Of a stretch of DNA of 64,000 bases, positions 60,915 to 64,000 are shown one piece after another. Each line of letters opens with the position of its first letter. The first letter of the stretch is position 1. A program made the translations under genes and the position numbers. Source of the DNA: Aromatoleum toluvorans (GTDB taxonomy: Bacteria; Pseudomonadota; Gammaproteobacteria; Burkholderiales; Rhodocyclaceae); NCBI RefSeq assembly GCF_012910905.1, contig NZ_WTVN01000001.1, positions 62,001 through 126,000 on the forward strand. The letters run 5' to 3'. The notes under the pieces were generated by a model. It was not told where the DNA came from. It saw nothing but the letters and a program-made list of their open reading frames with translations, and did no database searches.

Positions 60915-61106
60915 ATTTTATCTCCTCCTACAATTCCTTGAACTGCTGCTGTCTTGCTGTCTATCTCCTCGACTAACAGGGCTCGATGCATGATATTTAT
61001 ATTTAAAGCATCCGAACCGGTGACTGATTGAGCAATCTCTTCCGAATTCCGCGGACCCGCGAATACTGCCCTGATGCAGCCATCCAGGCGCCGGTTTCGC
61101 AAGGCA

Positions 61107-61853
61107 TCAGCTTGCCGCAGCCTGAGGAATTGTTGCCGCATAATGATGCGGAAACAATCTGCGCATCTCTGCTTCAATCCAATTTCTGGCAGCCAAATTG
61201 ATTTCGTTGGCATCCATGTCCCCGGGCGCGATGGCGGGGCCGATGCTGACGATGATTTCACCGGGCGTCTTCAGCCAGGTGTCACGCCGCCAGAATTCGC
61301 CGGCATTGTGCGCGACCGGGACCACGGGTACCTGCGCCTGTTGCGCGAGCCTGGCGCCGCCCGGCTGGTAGCGGCGCGTCGCCCCGAGCTCCACCCGCGT
61401 CCCCTCGGGAAAAACCACGACCCAGAAGCCTTCGGCAAGACGCGCCTGCCCCTGCTCGACGACCTGGGTCAGCGCGTCCTTGGCAGCGCCCCGATCGATC
61501 GCGATGCCGGAAGTCAAGGCAAGCCCCCAGCCGAAGAACGGCACTTTCAGCAACTCGCGCTTGAATACGAAACATAGCGGCGGAAATATCACCTGCAGCG
61601 CCATCGTTTCCCACGCCGATTGATGCTTGGACACGATCACGGCGGATCCGGCGGGAATGTTTTCGCGTCCGATAACCCGATAGCGGATGCCCAGCAGATG
61701 CCACGCGAACCACATCACCAGCGGCGCCCAGCTGGCGACGATACGACGGCGCACGGAGGACGGCAACGGAAAGGCGAGTATGCCCAGGATCGCACAGGGC
61801 GGCGTGACGATCACAAGGAACACTGCAAACAACAGGGAACGCAAGGCAAGCAT
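61107..61853 (-). CDS. 1-acyl-sn-glycerol-3-phosphate acyltransferase (PlsC-type)
   Basis: 248 residues. An N-terminal membrane segment (LALRSLLFAVFLVIVTPPCAILGILAF) is followed by the acyltransferase motifs. Block I is KHQSAWET (H-x4-E here, common in betaproteobacterial members, instead of H-x4-D), block III is FPEGTR and block IV is VPVVPVAHN. It should transfer an acyl group to lysophosphatidate in the inner membrane. The ATG at 61853 is the family start; upstream codons in the ORF are not. It faces away from the SDR-kinase pair, sharing a 223-base gap in which I see no clear operator. Confidence 0.88.
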   Translation of the reverse strand: MLALRSLLFAVFLVIVTPPCAILGILAFPLPSSVRRRIVASWAPLVMWFAWHLLGIRYRVIGRENIPAGSAVIVSKHQSAWETMALQVIFPPLCFVFKRELLKVPFFGWGLALTSGIAIDRGAAKDALTQVVEQGQARLAEGFWVVVFPEGTRVELGATRRYQPGGARLAQQAQVPVVPVAHNAGEFWRRDTWLKTPGEIIVSIGPAIAPGDMDANEINLAARNWIEAEMRRLFPHHYAATIPQAAAS

Positions 61854-62076
61854 GGTTTTCTCTAGGCTGCAGAATCGGCAACCACCGTTGCAGAACCGGA
61901 TGGATGGGAACTTACCGAGATGTTCCCACAAGTACCGCTGAAACAAACTGTCCGATCCGACGATGCCCCCCCGCTTGTTTCTACTCACACTAGGCGCCAA
62001 TCAGCAATCGGGCAGCATGATTCCCGGGCAGCCTGCCCATCGATCATGGCACTGCGCAATCTTGGAAGACCTTCAG

Positions 62077-62817
62077 ATGACACAGGAACTCAATTTTTCC
62101 GGCAAGACGGTACTGGTAGTGGGGGGATCGAGCGGGATCGGCAACGCCATCGCCCAGGCGTTCCGGGCCCGAGGGGCAAGTGTCCATGTCTGGGGCACGC
62201 GGGCCGATGCCGGCGCCTATGGTGATTCCCCGGACTCGGATCTGGCCGGGCTGCACTATGCGCAGGTGGACCTGTCCTCTCCCGCCAGCATCCGGCACTA
62301 CCAGCCGGCTTTCGACCGGCTCGACGTGCTGGTCCTGAGCCAGGGCATCGTGCTCTACGACCGGGCCGAATTCCAGCCCGAGAATTTCCGCAAGGTGGTC
62401 GAAGTGAACCTGAACAGCCTGATGGACTGTTGCGATCGTTTTCACGACATGCTCCAGGCCAGCGCCGGCTCGGTCATCGTCATCAGTTCTTCGTCCGCCT
62501 TCCACTCCACCCGCGGCAACCCGGCTTACGGCGCCTCCAAGACCGGCGCCATGGGTCTGACCCGCAACCTCGCCGACGCCTGGGCACCCGAGGGCATCCG
62601 GGTCAACGGCATCGCTCCTGGCATGGTGCCCACCAAGATGACCAAGGTCACCACCGACCATCCCAAGCGCGTCGCCGCGATGTGCTCGCAGATCCCCCTA
62701 GGCCGCCTGGGCAGCACGGAGGAAGTGGCTGGCGTCGCCCTGTTCCTGGCATCGCCCCTCGCCTCGTACGTGATTGGCCAGACCATCCCGGTGGATGGCG
62801 GCCTCACGCTGCGCTGA
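62077..62817 (+). CDS. SDR-family oxidoreductase (paralogue of the 37843 gene)
   Basis: 246 residues. MTQELNFSGKTVLVVGGSSG opens the Rossmann fold, with GGSSGIG as nucleotide motif; catalytic Ser is in ISSSSAFHS and YGASK is complete. The protein follows the SDR at 37843-38580 along its full length, sharing HVWGTR, FHDML and TTDHPKR. The kinase gene 13 bases downstream is also a paralogue of the one in the central cluster. The pair is therefore a duplicated functional module rather than an isolated SDR. Confidence 0.93.
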   Translation: MTQELNFSGKTVLVVGGSSGIGNAIAQAFRARGASVHVWGTRADAGAYGDSPDSDLAGLHYAQVDLSSPASIRHYQPAFDRLDVLVLSQGIVLYDRAEFQPENFRKVVEVNLNSLMDCCDRFHDMLQASAGSVIVISSSSAFHSTRGNPAYGASKTGAMGLTRNLADAWAPEGIRVNGIAPGMVPTKMTKVTTDHPKRVAAMCSQIPLGRLGSTEEVAGVALFLASPLASYVIGQTIPVDGGLTLR

Positions 62818-62830
62818 CCGGGAGAGCGGA

Positions 62831-63883
62831 ATGGCGCGCGAAGCCTGGCAGGAACTCGTCGATGTCGATCGACTCGCTGCGTGGATGGACAGCCGGGGCC
62901 TGGAGCAGGGACCGATTGCCGATGCCCGCCCCCTGACCGGTGGCACCCAGAATCTGCTGCTGCGCTTCCAGCGCGGCGACCGGCAATTCGTCCTGCGCCG
63001 CCCTCCTCCGCACCCGCGCATGGACGGCACGGCAACGATGCAGCGGGAAGCCCGGGTGCTGGGCGCCCTGGCCGGCACCCGGGTCCCCCATGCGCGCCTG
63101 ATCGTCGGCTGTGACGACAAGACGATTCTCGGTGCCGGGTTTTACCTGATGGAACCAGTGGAAGGTTTCACCCCCACCGGGCCATTGCCTGCCCCCTTCG
63201 TCGAGCATGCCGGCTACCGGCAACAGATTGGGCTGGCCATGGCAGAAGCGATCGCCGAACTCGCCGCGGTCGACTACGTTGCCGTGGGCCTTGCCGATTT
63301 CGGCAAGATCGAAGGCTACCTCGAACGCCAGGTGGGCCGCTGGCGGTCCCAACTCGAAGGCTATCGCGACTATCCAGGCTGGCCCGGCCCGGCCGGCATC
63401 CCGGGGACCGAATCCGTGGGACTCTGGCTGGAAGCGAACAAGCCGGCCACTTTCCAGCCGGGCATCGTACATGGCGACTATCACCTGGCCAACGTCATGT
63501 TCCAGCACGAGCGTCCGGAATTGGCGGCGATCGTGGACTGGGAACTGGCCACCATCGGCGACCCGCTGATCGATCTGGGCTGGCTGATCGCCACCTGGCC
63601 CGACGCGGACGGCGCCGGCATCGTCCCCAAGCTCGAAGCCTCGCCCTGGGACCGCTTTGTCCGCGCCGACGAACTGATCGAGCGCTATGCGCAGACCAGC
63701 CGGCGAGACCTGTCCGACCTGCGCTGGTACACGGTACTCGCCTGCTACAAGCTCGGCATATTGCTCGAAGGCAGCTACGCCCGCGCCTGCGCCGGCAAGG
63801 CGCCGATGGATGTCGGCCTGTCGCTGCATGCCGCCACGCTCCGCCTGTTCGAACGCGCGCAGAACTGGATGGAGAGCCGTTAG
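62831..63883 (+). CDS. APH-family phosphotransferase (paralogue of the 35504 gene)
   Basis: 350 residues with intact kinase motifs: LTGGTQNLLLRF, catalytic HGDYHLAN and metal-binding VDWELATIGDPLIDLGW. It aligns end to end with the kinase at 35504-36559. As argued there, phosphorylation of a hydroxyacyl-CoA is more likely than antibiotic resistance. Here no acyl-CoA dehydrogenase lies between the SDR and kinase genes; a partner may lie beyond the window edge. GGAGAG precedes the ATG. Confidence 0.9.
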   Translation: MAREAWQELVDVDRLAAWMDSRGLEQGPIADARPLTGGTQNLLLRFQRGDRQFVLRRPPPHPRMDGTATMQREARVLGALAGTRVPHARLIVGCDDKTILGAGFYLMEPVEGFTPTGPLPAPFVEHAGYRQQIGLAMAEAIAELAAVDYVAVGLADFGKIEGYLERQVGRWRSQLEGYRDYPGWPGPAGIPGTESVGLWLEANKPATFQPGIVHGDYHLANVMFQHERPELAAIVDWELATIGDPLIDLGWLIATWPDADGAGIVPKLEASPWDRFVRADELIERYAQTSRRDLSDLRWYTVLACYKLGILLEGSYARACAGKAPMDVGLSLHAATLRLFERAQNWMESR

Positions 63884-63930
63884 ATGGCTTGCCGCCTGAC
63901 GCCGTTTACCACCTGTGACGAGGACCATCT

Positions 63931-64000
63931 ATGAAGGCGCTCTGTTACGCGGGTCCACGAACCATCCACTATGAAACGGTTGCAGATGCCAGGCTGGAAG
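63931..64000 (+). CDS. Zinc-type alcohol dehydrogenase, N-terminal fragment (runs off window)
   Basis: The last 70 bases encode MKALCYAGPRTIHYETV and continue open to the window edge. The start is typical of medium-chain zinc-dependent alcohol dehydrogenases (MKAL.Y.GP..I..E.V). GAGGA precedes the ATG. Zinc ligands lie beyond the window. Its place after the SDR and kinase genes suggests it belongs to the same operon. Confidence 0.7.
   Translation, partial: MKALCYAGPRTIHYETVADARLE

Overview
The window is high-GC DNA packed with catabolic genes. The gene repertoire points to a betaproteobacterium of the Azoarcus/Aromatoleum/Thauera (Rhodocyclales) type: a fused indolepyruvate ferredoxin oxidoreductase beside etfAB, many CoA-linked enzymes, LysR, IclR and TetR regulators, and c-di-GMP and hemerythrin proteins. 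This taxonomic call is inference from gene content; there is no rRNA or other marker gene here.

Layout. 0-10 kb: the start of a fumarylacetoacetate-hydrolase-family gene, an SDR, a divergently transcribed DUF35/thiolase-like pair (retro-aldolase candidate), a secreted Cache protein, and an IclR-ferredoxin-SDR-extradiol dioxygenase group followed by a Usp-hemerythrin fusion and an MFS transporter. 10-16 kb: etfBA and a fused 2-oxoacid:ferredoxin oxidoreductase, ending at a clear terminator and facing a LysR gene. 16.8-23.4 kb: a leftward run (PanE-like, VOC, MaoC, CaiB, AroE-like, TRAP binding protein, AroQ-like, AEC transporter) headed by a divergent LysR. 24.4-26 kb: a decayed SRPBCC gene, bacteriohemerythrin and folE.

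26-50 kb is the core: four acyl-CoA dehydrogenases, a crotonase, an amidohydrolase, two paralogous P450s, a tandem CaiB fusion, an APH-type kinase beside an acyl-CoA dehydrogenase and an SDR (as in 4-hydroxyacyl-CoA catabolism), a CrtI-like oxidoreductase, an acyl-CoA ligase, two TetR regulators and several small helper-type proteins. Shared inverted repeats tie parts of it together: TTGAC-N5-GTCAA occurs at 1212, 44569 and 47070, and a related 17-mer occurs at 31914 and 47956. I infer one coordinately regulated, oxygen- and CoA-dependent pathway for a cyclic or branched carboxylic acid (alicyclic, terpenoid or steroid-like). The substrate cannot be read from the sequence.

50-56 kb: a GAF-GGDEF-EAL protein, ribA and an orphan ihfA, then a scarred zone with two transposase remnants, a frameshifted DsbA-like gene, about 1 kb without recognisable genes and a 61-bp nested inverted repeat. 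56-64 kb: a second CoA cluster (racemase, SDR, MalT-type regulator, acyltransferase) that repeats the SDR + APH-kinase pair of the core cluster and runs into a truncated alcohol dehydrogenase.
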